From contig CM035807.1 in assembly GCA_020466095.1 (NCBI GenBank), positions 19,817,985-19,881,984 on the forward strand: 64,000 nt of DNA. Reading direction: 5' to 3'. Below the pieces are notes generated by a model. It was not told the origin of the DNA. It made no database searches and saw only the letters and a list, made by a program, of their open reading frames with translations. The stretch is from Chlorops oryzae (Eukaryota > Arthropoda > Insecta > Diptera > Chloropidae). A program made the position numbers and the translations under genes. Below are positions 36,654 to 46,375 of this stretch, piece after piece. Position 1 is the first letter of the stretch. Every line of letters begins with the position of its first letter.

Positions 36654-38065
36654 GTATCGATAATCAAATATATTTTATTATAGTAATGTCATCAAAGCGC
36701 GTAATTCAAAAATAGGTCGCTAGCGATACTGGAGCTCTGGATCTTCCCAGGGAAAGAAATAATAGCAATCGGAATAAAATTCGATTTTTTTAATTAACTT
36801 ATTGCATACTCGTTTTTGAAAGTCATTTCTTTCAAAACTAGATTTTCAAATATTGAGAACTGAAATTCTTCCCGAAACATGTGGGAAGATCCATAATGTC
36901 CGAATTTTGACCTTTTTAATTTAAATATACCTTTGAAAGTTTTTGTTAGACAGACGTATACATATGTTATATATTTGTAATATGAAATACTGTCATGCTA
37001 GAAACCAACATTTGAAATAGTGTCAATATTAGAGCTTCATGCTATATGAGAAATTTTTACTAGTTGCCCTGCAGTACAATGTACTCGTCACCAGGTACTA
37101 GTAACCAACTGTACCCGTGCCATTATATTCCCCATAAACTTAGATATTTTTTATTGATCGAATATTCTAAAGTCGAGAAAGACAAATCAAGTTGAACTTG
37201 CTTAGAAATGTTTACTGCAATATGTAGACAAGGTGTCCAATTACAAATAACAAATTACTTGTAACACTTGCTTTTAAGTAAAATGAAGAAAGACGGCTTT
37301 GTGGCATAGTGGATAATGTGTCACTTCATTACCAATATGGTTCCAGAAGTTCGAATCTCCCTGCGCAGGCGTATGTAATTTCTCAAGAAGGGTGAAATAT
37401 TTACCATAATTCAATTCCTAAAAGCCAAATTGGCTTTTAAATAGAATCTAAATTGTGTTCTACGCTTAAATGATAAGAATAACAATTTTTACGTGACTTT
37501 TAAAAATTCCTGCAATTTAGACTTCGAAACCTTTGTCTATAATTGTGTCGCGAAAAATTTTTTTCAAAGCCGTTAGTTTTTTATATATTAACTACTAAAT
37601 TACTAACAGTACAAAATATATTTGATGCTCTCGCATATACACTCGCTCATACAAAATATCAAGAGGAGAATGTAGTGGTCACTAGCACCTGGTGACGAGT
37701 ACATTTACTGCAGGGCAACTTCAAAATTTCTCATATACGCATGAAGCCCAAATTGAAATTTTCAAATTTTTGGTTTCTAGCATGAACAGATTCATACACA
37801 AATACATACATATGTATAACGTCGCAACAAAAACAACAAAAAATATTAAAAAAAGGCAAAAGGACATAGCTCAGCTCTGTTTCGAATTCAGTTTCATACT
37901 GAATCGTTTCTGGTGCTTCGCGAATGCAAAAGTATAAAACCCGAATTTTTCCGATTGCTAGATTTCTTTCGCTGGGAGCCAGAGCTCAGTATCGCTAGCG
38001 ACCAAATTTTTGTTCGGCGTGAGACATCTATATATTATTTGATTAGTGATAGTATCGATAATACC
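36654..38065. mobile_element. Nested foldback element, ~1.4 kb
   Basis: Inverted arms at 36654-36745 and 37974-38065 share GGTCGCTAGCGATACTG and GAGCTCTGG. A second inverted pair lies inside, 36994-37120 with 37670-37784: CATGCTAGAAACCAA, then GAGAAATTT, then TTGCCCTGCAGTA and GTACTCGTCACCAGGT. A tRNA-like module sits near the centre. The outer left edge also has clustered CTATCGATAG words (36597-36665). No transposase. The nesting may reflect two insertions or one long imperfect hairpin. Confidence 0.65.
37294..37369 (+). other. tRNA-like module inside a foldback element
   Basis: An A-box-like GTGGCATAGTGGATAATG at 37301 is followed ~47 bp later by a B-box-like AGTTCGAATCTCCCTG. The arrangement mimics a tRNA, but the stems do not pair well, so it is not called a tRNA gene. 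This is the second element in the window with such a module. Confidence 0.45.
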
Positions 38066-38132
38066 GCAAGATATATTTTAAAATTTAAGCTAATTTCATA
38101 GGCAAAGCGCTAGTAATTTCAACAATCAGGTG

Positions 38133-38334
38133 TGTGATTGGATTCCCGGGAATTCATTTCCCCGGGAAATTGAAATAAATACTCGGGAATTTAAATATGC
38201 TCGAATTTTTTTAATTCGAAAATTTTATTGTATAGCCGCTCTTTAGTTTTTGACAATGTCATTTCTTTCAAAATTGCCATACATTCTTCAAAATATTGGA
38301 GGAACGAAATTCCCGGAAAGGGAATCCAATCACA
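38133..38334. mobile_element. 202-bp MITE, TGTGATTGGATTCCC ends
   Basis: Starts TGTGATTGGATTCCCGGGAA and ends GGGAATCCAATCACA. The inner sequence resembles 36750-36895 (CATTTCTTTCAAAA and a run ending GAACxAAATTC). The right end also resembles 56420-56455 beside the tandem array. Non-coding; no clear target duplication. Confidence 0.7.
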
Positions 38335-38520
38335 TGCCCGAATATTTGAGCTGTTTTACATTTAAATATCAACCATTTGAAAGTTTTAAATTTAAAAACT
38401 TAATGATGGTTCTATAATATTTTAATAAAATACTGTGCATTAGTATCCCTCCTCATTTAATATCACGTGGTAATATTCAAGAAGCCGAATCTTAAAATAT
38501 TTCTTACTCAGTTCTCAATA

Positions 38521-39319
38521 CAGTACACTCGGGATAACGTCAACCCCTATTCCGTCAACACCCCAAAACGTTAACAGTTTTTTTATTTACATTGAATATT
38601 CTAAAACGTCAAGAAAACATAAAAGCTCCAAAAGGTAAACTCTGCTTATAGAAAATTTTAGCTGGAATTATGTATACAGGTGTCCCGTTGACATATGGGG
38701 TACCAAATTAATGGTAATCGATCCAGCATTTTGAATAAAATAAAAAATTTGGGTGTTAATTAGACACTTTTCATACCAAAATGGCTTCCAAAGTAAAAAA
38801 AAAAAATTGAACTTTTTTTCAGAATTTTTCTCTTTGACCGTTTATTTTTCCCTCAATGGGTCAAATTTTTACCATTAATTTAATTTTGCCTAAAAGCACT
38901 ACAATTGGCTTTCAAACTACAATTAAATTTTTTTCTACAATTAACCATTGCCGTGGGATAATTGTTTTTCTGGACTTAGTAGAATACGAATTCTCAGAAT
39001 TCCGGGAATCTCCCTTTGTGCGTACAATGTAGTTTTTGCTCTCTTTGTTCAGTTGTGTTTTCGAACTTGTTGATGTTGCGCGTATAAAATGATCTCTAAA
39101 AACCGAAAGTGGCATGATCTCATATAAAATATTTTTTCTATTTTTCCAAATACATAAATATTTGTTTGAATCAGATGGTTGGTTTTAGTTTGAATACTAA
39201 AATAACGTTTAAAACTATAATTCCAACTTTATTTTGGTCTCGTAATGAGGATAATCATAAACGTCAACAATCTGATAAACGTCAACACTCGCGGTTTTAA
39301 TTAGTTGACGTGTGTACTG
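38521..39319. mobile_element. 799-bp pogo/Tc1-like non-autonomous element, TA target site
   Basis: The left end CAGTACACTCGGGATAACGT and the reversed right end CAGTACACACGTCAAC share CAGTACAC. Both have repeated AACGTCAAC words just inside. TA flanks both sides (38519-38520 and 39320-39321). This fits the Tc1-mariner/pogo pattern. No transposase. Its right half plus ~265 bp of flank is repeated at 40031-40585. Confidence 0.75.
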
Positions 39320-39585
39320 TACTTTGTAACCAGCACTGATGCTAGGCAGTATTTTTGTGACTCTTTTCGCTTGGATATTGAAAAAAAAAATCCTCTATTT
39401 TGGTTTTCTTTAGAAAAGTTATCAGTGAAAACCCATTGTAAGCATTTGAAGCGATTTTTGGTTAAAGATCAAACCGAAAAAATCCCTCAAAACGGAAAAA
39501 AACTCTCGTTCTGGCATCAGTGCATATAATAAAATTCTAGCATGACACCTATAATTCTCATTTGGTTCGTAAAATGGGACACATA
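39076..39585 (+). repeat. Direct duplication, copy 1
   Basis: Covers the right half of the pogo-like element and its right flank. Starts TTGCGCGTATAAAATGATCT and ends AAAATGGGACACATA. Copy 2 lies ~955 bp downstream. Confidence 0.7.
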
Positions 39586-39850
39586 CCCAAGTAGCAAAAT
39601 AGGTCGAAAATTGGTAAATTCTTACCTATATTAGGTCAGAATATTTACTTGACCTAACCTAAATAGGTCGAAATTACGTCGATTCGACGTCGAGTCGACG
39701 TAAGTGGGGAATAGATTGGAAGTCGATTGGCGGTAATAATAGGTCATAATAGGGCATTTCGACTTCAAAGTCAGGGCGAAAAGAAGTCCGTTTACCTAAT
39801 ATTAGTCGAAAAGAAGTCGCAATGACCAATTTTCGACCTAATTGGACTTA
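39586..39850. mobile_element. Partial TIR element, CCCAAGTAGC left end, reiterated GTCGAAA words
   Basis: Begins CCCAAGTAGCAAAATAGGTC. The interior is made of AGGTCGAAA, TCGACTT, ATTAGGTC and GACCTA words, including a GTCGATTCGACGTCGAGTCG palindrome. No matching right end was found. The second copy of the flank (40585) runs from ACATA straight into AGACTTGC, so copy 2 may represent an empty site. Confidence 0.5.
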
Positions 39851-40030
39851 TGAGTAAAACGAAAGAGAACGTAAAAGGAAACGAAAAAAGTGAGAGAGAG
39901 AGTAACAAGAAGATATAAATACATAATATCTTATCGTCATTCGATTACTCGAAAGCAATTGAACAGAGATTTCTCTTCGTGGTTTTAAGAAATTAATATA
40001 ATAAACATATGGTCTTCATTAAAAAGTTAT

Positions 40031-40585
40031 TTGCGCTATAAATGATCTCTAAAAACCGAATGCGCTGATTCATGTAAAAGTTTTTCTTTCTTATTTTTAG
40101 GCTTCATTATGATTACATAAATATTTGCTTGAATAAAATGTTGGTTTTAGTCTTGAAATAAAAAACGTTTCAGAAGAATAATTCCAACTTTGCATTGAAA
40201 ACATGGTGACTCGAATGGGACTATTCACTAAAGTCAACGACTCTGAGTAAATCAAGTCCTCGACGTTTTAATTAGTTGAGTGTCACTAGTACTTTTAACC
40301 TAGCACTATAGTCAGCAGTATTTAAAGTGATTTTTCAAAATTGGATTTGCTAAAAAAAATACCTAATTTTGGTTTTCTATTAGCAATTTAAGTTATCAGT
40401 GAAATTTTACCCATTGTGACATCGATTTGAAGCGATTTTTGAGTTCAAAGATCAACGAAAAGTAATTGGACCTTCAAAACGGATTTAAAGTAAGTCTTTC
40501 TAGGCAATCAGTGCATATAATAGAATTTCCAATAGTCATTGACTTGCTCTTCAATTCTCATTTGGTTCGTAAAATGGGACACATA
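40031..40585 (+). repeat. Direct duplication, copy 2 (indel-rich)
   Basis: Aligns with 39076-39585 from TTGCGCTATAAATGATCTC to AAAATGGGACACATA. It is scattered with many 1-5 base insertions and scrambled spots that are not seen in copy 1. It could be an old copy, or unpolished sequence joined in assembly. Confidence 0.65.
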
Positions 40586-40649
40586 AGACTTGCAGAATTT
40601 CTGAAGATGAAACAAGAACGTGTATAAGTTTGTCTTATTTATTGGCTCG

Positions 40650-40880
40650 ATAGAGCTGGGACCTATCGATAGTTTGATAATCGATAGTCTATAGGTTCCA
40701 TAATCGATAGTTTTAATAATCGATAGGCCCATCAATCGACTATTTACATAATCGATTTTTTCAATAATCGTTAGGTTCGATAATCGATATTGGAAATTAT
40801 CGATATGTTCAACAATCGATAGTTTCAATGATCGATATATTTAACATTCGATATTTCTATAATCGATATTTTCGATTATG
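40650..40880. repeat. Cluster of AATCGATAG motifs
   Basis: About 13 exact or near copies of AATCGATA or ATCGATAT, spaced roughly 15-25 bp apart. The cluster is preceded by TAGAGCTGGGACCTATCGAT. A related start, TAGAGCTGGAGAACTATCGA, occurs at 36584. TATCGATA is the DRE/DREF consensus in flies, but here the pattern fits a transposon interior. Confidence 0.7.
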
Positions 40881-40895
40881 GCCGGGAGCGTATGA

Positions 40896-41163
40896 AACCA
40901 GTACTATAACTTCCATCAAAACGAAAGGACTTCTTTCAGACTTTTTCAACATATTTGAATATCCAGAAGTTATCATGTCTGACAATGGCCACTCGGCTTT
41001 GAAGCTCGGATTTTAGATTATTGTATGAGGAGCGCGGTATCAAAAATATCACAACACCGGCATATGACCCCAAATGCAATGGGCAAGTGAAAAGATATCA
41101 TTATCGGATAACACGAAATGTTGACAGTTCTGAAGGAAAATCGTCAGAATCGTTCCTGCAAAT
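40896..41163 (+). pseudogene. Ty3/Gypsy-type integrase relic
   Basis: A degenerate piece of retrotransposon integrase core. One frame reads FNIFEYPEVIMSDNG, which carries the second catalytic Asp. After a frame break, another reads ERGIKNITTPAYDPKCNGQV, the usual stretch before the catalytic Glu. At the Glu position (NGQ-V-E-R in active elements) this copy has Lys. A stop and a frameshift separate the pieces, so it is dead. No LTRs were seen nearby. Confidence 0.7.
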
Positions 41164-42252
41164 GAACAAAATATCATAAGTGGAACTAAAGTGCATACCA
41201 CAGTTTAATAAAATGCAACATAATGAAGAGATGGAAACAACGATAAACACGGCGCGAAACAACGATCAGTTGAGGTTAACGAAAAATAATTCGTTAAAAG
41301 GCTTAAGTCCGCCAAGTCTTTTTGGCATCTTGGAACTTTTTTAAGTTAATTTTTTATTTATTTATTATTAAAATTATATAGTATCTTAAATACTGATATA
41401 ATTTATGAGGGAGCACTAGCGGTGTGCCATCGGCTCGCTGGTGTATTGGTGTTAAGTTAATTATCAAGTGAAAATGTTCTGAACAGTGCAAGTAAAAAGA
41501 AAGAATGAAAAAGTTCATAAAAGTCGAATGCCCTCTCGAAACACTAAAAATGAAGAACTTGATTCCGACATCGAATAGCAGTGACTTCCCATTAGCTCCG
41601 TTCAAGATTCAACACGAGAGTAATCTCAGCTTCTAGTACAACAAGATATGTATTTAATCGATCCAACGCAGATGATTCATCAACACTTGAAAACGACCAG
41701 CAGCAGACACGTCAGTGAAACCGCAACCGTCGACCACCAAGACGATACACCGCTTTATAAGATGGAGAGATGATTGGATGGATACAGTTGCAACGCTAAA
41801 AGGTTAAGAAAAAGAGCAGATGACTCAGTGAGAAGGCTGTTAAGGCTTATGCGGGCTATCTTCAGTTCTGTCAGAAATCTTAAAAATTAGTACCATAAAT
41901 TTAGATGATTTTAGGCACATCTCAATTTTTAACAAAATTTGATAATGCAAAAGCAATATACTCGTAAGTTGTGGGACTAAAATATATTTTATCCAAAAAT
42001 TTCAATGATAAAGAATACGACATTCCTTATAAGCAAAATCTCGGTTCAAAGACCTCGGAAAATGAGGAAATTCAACTCTTAATCAACACAGAAAAAGATA
42101 CCAAGTTATTGGAAAGTAACACAGTTGCCGATACTTCTCTGGTTATATCCTTGAAATCAAATATTTGGCAATAAGTAGAACTGAGTTGGTACCAAGAAGG
42201 TCAACAGCAAATTAAAAGCGAATCTCTTAACTTATTGTATGTATGTATATTT
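41164..42252. other. Intergenic DNA between lipase 1 and lipase 2
   Basis: Repeat-like debris, including a half copy of the 140-bp palindromic MITE at 41851-41880. A 67-codon frame at 41971-42174 has no recognisable domain. Nothing else is supported. Confidence 0.4.
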
Positions 42253-43598
42253 TCAATTTATTTCATTATATCCTCCTTTAAGGTTTTTCAACAATTTATT
42301 ATATAAAAGTTCCTTTACGTGCAACCCATAAAGAAAATCGAAGTGGTTCCATTTTTTCGGTGGCACTCTAAATAGTCCTCGCATCGTACCTTTGGGAAGA
42401 ACTTTAGTCAGGTGAAGAGCATCCTCCGGTGGACCGAGGTAATCACTTTCGCTATAATACAAATAAATTGGAACAAAAATGTTCTTTAAATTATATTCAT
42501 CGGGCTCAATGGCGCCATACGATTGCAAGTTCAGCAATGGACCATAATCGTATTGACGAAATTTTCCAGAAATATGGTTCTGGAAGAAGTGTTTGGCTTG
42601 CTTGAATGATGAATCGGCGGGATATATTGCAGTCAGGAATGGAATCATTGACTGAAATTTATGTAAGTTAAAATTTTATTTACTCTTTCATAATCTTTTA
42701 TGGCGAAAACTTACCTCATTCAGATAATTACTTGGACCAATAAAGGCAAATATAAAGTTAGCACAAAGGCTTTGAGAACTTGAGTGATCGCTGCAATAAC
42801 TTTCGCCGAATCTATGAAGGAGTCTTGTGTTTGGCGCGAAATTGAAACTTCCAAAGAACTTACTTAAAGGATCAGGCTGACCGAATGTTGTAGCGAAATC
42901 GTTAAAGGCATTTGGCCAATGTTTTGTGTAAACGACGGGCGCCAACAAATGGGCCGAATTAATAATCGTCTTGCACGTAGAATCCATGCTGCAGTATACA
43001 AAGAATTCTGTTGCGCCTTGGGAATGGCCAATATAGTCTAGCTTTTCAACACCAGTCTGCTTTCTTATGTATTCAAACGCAGCCGGTAGATCGTGGACGC
43101 CCATTTCATGGTAGCTGAAATTCCAAAAAACTGGAGAACTCACATCCAATTCGACATGTTGAAGTGAATAACGACTGCCACGAGAGTTTCCCATCCACAC
43201 ATCGTACCCGCTATCCGAAAGTAAGTACCCTAATGCATCTGGTGGACCTAAGCCAATCCAGTCTGTCGAACATGCTATAAATCCATGTTGAAGAAACACA
43301 ACGGGTGAAACTGTGTTGTCACTGCGTAGAGTGCTTTTAGGCGAATACGGTATACGATGCATTGTGAGGATATAGCCATCATCGGTCGTCACTTTGTGCT
43401 TTTCCACAGGGTATCCAGCTTTTCTGATTAGTTTGGGCTATGAATATAAAATTTATTTAGAATTATTGATGTCTTCAAGCTTGAAATTTAACCTTCTACC
43501 GTTGTTATATCATTTGGTTTCAGTAAAGTGAGTCCCGAAACTTGTTGAATGAAATTTCCTAAGAGAGCAATCAAGATAACTAAATTAAGAAAAGTCAT
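42253..43598 (-). CDS. Acid lipase 2 (near duplicate of lipase 1)
   Basis: Three exons on the minus strand: 43500-43598, 42715-43437 and 42253-42651, all phase 0 with GT-AG introns. The product is 406 residues; the extra five are at the C-terminus. Signal peptide MTFLNLVILIALLGNF. Triad Ser172 (GHSQG), Asp344 (YYSESD) and His377 (WNHFDF). The first ~180 residues are almost the same as lipase 1, while exon 2's 3' part and parts of exon 3 differ. The mosaic pattern suggests gene conversion or a very recent partial duplication. Same expected activity as lipase 1: a neutral or acid lipase of the secretory pathway. All catalytic residues are intact, so both copies may be active. Confidence 0.93.
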
Positions 43599-43631
43599 GT
43601 CGATACTGTTAAGGGTAGCATTTTCAAGCGT

Positions 43632-43639
43632 CTTTTATA
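43632..43639 (-). promoter_or_regulatory. TATA box of lipase 2
   Basis: TATAAAAG on the minus strand, 34-41 bp upstream of the ATG, at the same distance as in lipase 1. Upstream homology between the two genes extends ~400 bp, to about 36180 and 44010, including CCTGATTCTCGTTGTT. Confidence 0.6.
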
Positions 43640-43989
43640 GAAAAACAGCAAAAGTTTGTTTCGCGAAGTCATCGGTCGTAGATTTTGAGAATATTTTAAC
43701 GATTTTAAAATTCATAGATTGATGAGGCTTTTAATTGGCATTCCATGCGAAAGTTTGCAAATCAACATTTCGGACTTTAAAATGAGAATAAGTGATGGGG
43801 GTGATGATGATGATGCTATGCTCTGCGCACTAGTCTAGTCGTTTTGAATACCTGATTCTCGTTGTTCAAGTTTATTTCGTCATTAGTTTGGGCAAAAATT
43901 ATACAGGAAGCTGCAATCGCGATCGATTCAAACTTCAATAACATTAGTCAATCTAGCCAATCTAGAATTCCAACTAAGAACTTCTTTTA

Positions 43990-44400
43990 TTAAATGAAAA
44001 TTTCTTTATTCAGCCGAATTTCTGGGAATTTGCTTTTATGCACATACTTACACATACATACATATTTTGAAGAGCTGAAAAGAACTCCGGATTTTCTTGT
44101 TATGGCCCGAAATTGATGCCATCGGACAACAAATTTCAAAATTTAACTCAATTTAATTTTGCTCTAAAGAACGCACACAACCTTCTTGGGAGGAGTAAAT
44201 TGGCTCTTTTTTTGGAGCTTTTCAAATAGTGATTTCCTGACTGAATTGGGCCATCGTACGGAAATCTTCAGAATCCTATTAAGTCCACGAATAAACCTAC
44301 CATTGACCCAGAAGAATGGTTATTTAGAAATGGCAATTTTGAATTAACCTTAAGTTCTAGGCTCACTATCCGTATGCAAACGATTGATGACACGAAAGGA
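43990..44400. repeat. Dispersed repeat, uninterrupted copy
   Basis: Matches the two halves of the repeat around the 22160-23597 element. Its TTCTTGTTAT at ~44096 corresponds to the join CTTCTT/TTGTTATC there, giving an empty-site comparison. Part of it lies upstream of lipase 1 as well (36165-36230). Confidence 0.5.
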
Positions 44401-44553
44401 GAGTAGCTCGAGCGCTAGGTCCTTTCTCAATAGCATTTATTCAGAAACTATGATGATTTATTGAATATATCCAACCATAAGAAAATCATCGGAACATCTT
44501 AAAGAGACGAAATTTGACCTTTTCAAATAAATCTTTTGAAATTTTATATCGGC

Positions 44554-45904
44554 TTAAATACTTCTGAGATCATTCAATAGAATTTCGTAAAGGATTTTGT
44601 CCACGTCGTTTCCCAATATAAAGTCTATATGATTCCAATTATCAAAAGGTATTTTAAAAGACTTTTTCAACGTGGTCGGAAGCAAAAGTCTTGTCAAAGT
44701 ATTCACATCATTTGGATTGGATAAGGAGTCCTTCTCGCTGTAGTATAAAAAAATCGGTGCCTTAATTTTCTTTAACTGATACTCAGGTGGATTAATTTGT
44801 TGATAGTATTTTAAATTTAAATTTGACCCATAATCGTACTGACGAAATTTCGCTGAATTATATAGCTGAAGGAAATGGACCAATTGCCTCACAGATGCTC
44901 CTGTTGGTATCATTTCGAATAGAATCTGAAGTGCAGTCTAAAAAGAAAGTCAGAAAAATATTAAATTTTTTTCAAATTAACGGTTTGTTTTTTTGACGAT
45001 CTTACTGAATTGGTATAATCGGAGCTAAATCCATACACTAGTTCGGATATGCTCATGCATATTCCGTTTAAGAGCGATTCTTTTTTGCAGAGAATATTGC
45101 TCAGAATCTCGACAGCACGAGTATTGGGTAAAATTTCGAAATCACCAATCGCTGCCAAAGCATTCGCTTGACCCAGAACGGGGGCTAACAAGCGAACAAA
45201 CAGTGAAGTTGCTTGCGAGAAAAATGCCACTGGCGTGAGTAGATGTGCGGTTTGAATGAATTCATTGAAGCCGTTTACCGAACTCGCCGCGACAAGGAAC
45301 GCAGTAGTACCTTGCGAATGACCAATGTAGTGTATTTTTTGTGTGGAAGTTTTTCTGCGAATAAATTCAATCGAAGCCGGAAGATCGTAGATGCCCATTT
45401 CATGCCAACTGAATCGCCAAAATTCTTGATCCCATGGACTGTAGCGTATGTTCTTCCGTGAATATCGTGTCCCTCGTACATTGACCAGCCAAACATCGTA
45501 ACCTTTATCGGCAAGCAAGAATCCCAATGATCTCGGTGAGCCACTTAAAACCCAATCACCCGACGATTGACCGAATCCGTGTACGAGAAAAGCAACTGGC
45601 CTTGGATTTGGACTCCTGTCACGATCGCCAGAATCGTATGGAATGCGAAACAATGTTAGAACGTAGTCGTCGTGTGTCTTAACTTTATGTTCTTCGAATG
45701 GATAGCCGTAGCCTTTAATCAGAGATTCCTTGGGACATAAAGAAAGGAAGAAAATTAAATTATTTACAATATTTTTCTTCCAATTGAAATAGTTCATCTC
45801 ACCGTTGTTCTTTTGCTATATCCTAAACATGCAGCATAGCTTATGTAGAAATTTAATAGAATTACACTACAAATTATTTGAGTCGGTGCGAAAAACGATA
45901 ACAT
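44554..45904 (-). CDS. Acid lipase 3 (diverged paralogue)
   Basis: Three exons on the minus strand: 45803-45904, 45006-45728 and 44554-44937, phase 0, GT-AG. Exon 2 is 723 nt, exactly as in the other two lipases. The product is 402 residues with a signal peptide (MLSFFAPTQIICSVILLNFY...). Triad Ser172 (GHSQG), Asp345 (YYSEKD) and His378 (WNHIDF). The oxyanion motif is FLVHGF. It is clearly less similar to lipases 1 and 2 than they are to each other, so it is an older tandem duplicate. No TATAAAAG box is seen at the matching place. The likely function is lipid ester hydrolysis in the secretory/lysosomal route; substrate preference cannot be read. Confidence 0.92.
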
Positions 45905-46375
45905 GTGAGCTCAGAATGTGTTCTTCTCGAATATGTTTTGACCCTGTGATAGTTTCATAATTCTACATGTTAGGTAGGTACCTATGAATACAATTATTTC
46001 TCTCACTTTGACTCAAGGTGAGATGAATCCGCTAAAAGCGAACTTTTCGACGGGGATTATTTGCATCTGAAAAGCTGAACTTGTTTTTAACAACATCCAA
46101 ATTTTATTTCCTCAGTGTTCTTTTTTTTTATCTGAAATTTAAAAAAATTTGTCAAAAAGTTATTTTAAATTGTGGAACTTCTACAGCATTTTCGTGTTGC
46201 AATAGAGGCATTTAGGAAAAAGTCTTGAAGGAAAGGAAAGACCTGAATTACTATAGATTTCCGATGTAAGAAAACTGGGAGTAGTGGAAAGGGGAGGTCT
46301 CTTAGGGTCACGGCTTCAGCCATGGACCTCAATTTGAAGAGTTAATTCTTTGATAATTTTTTTTTTGTCACTATT

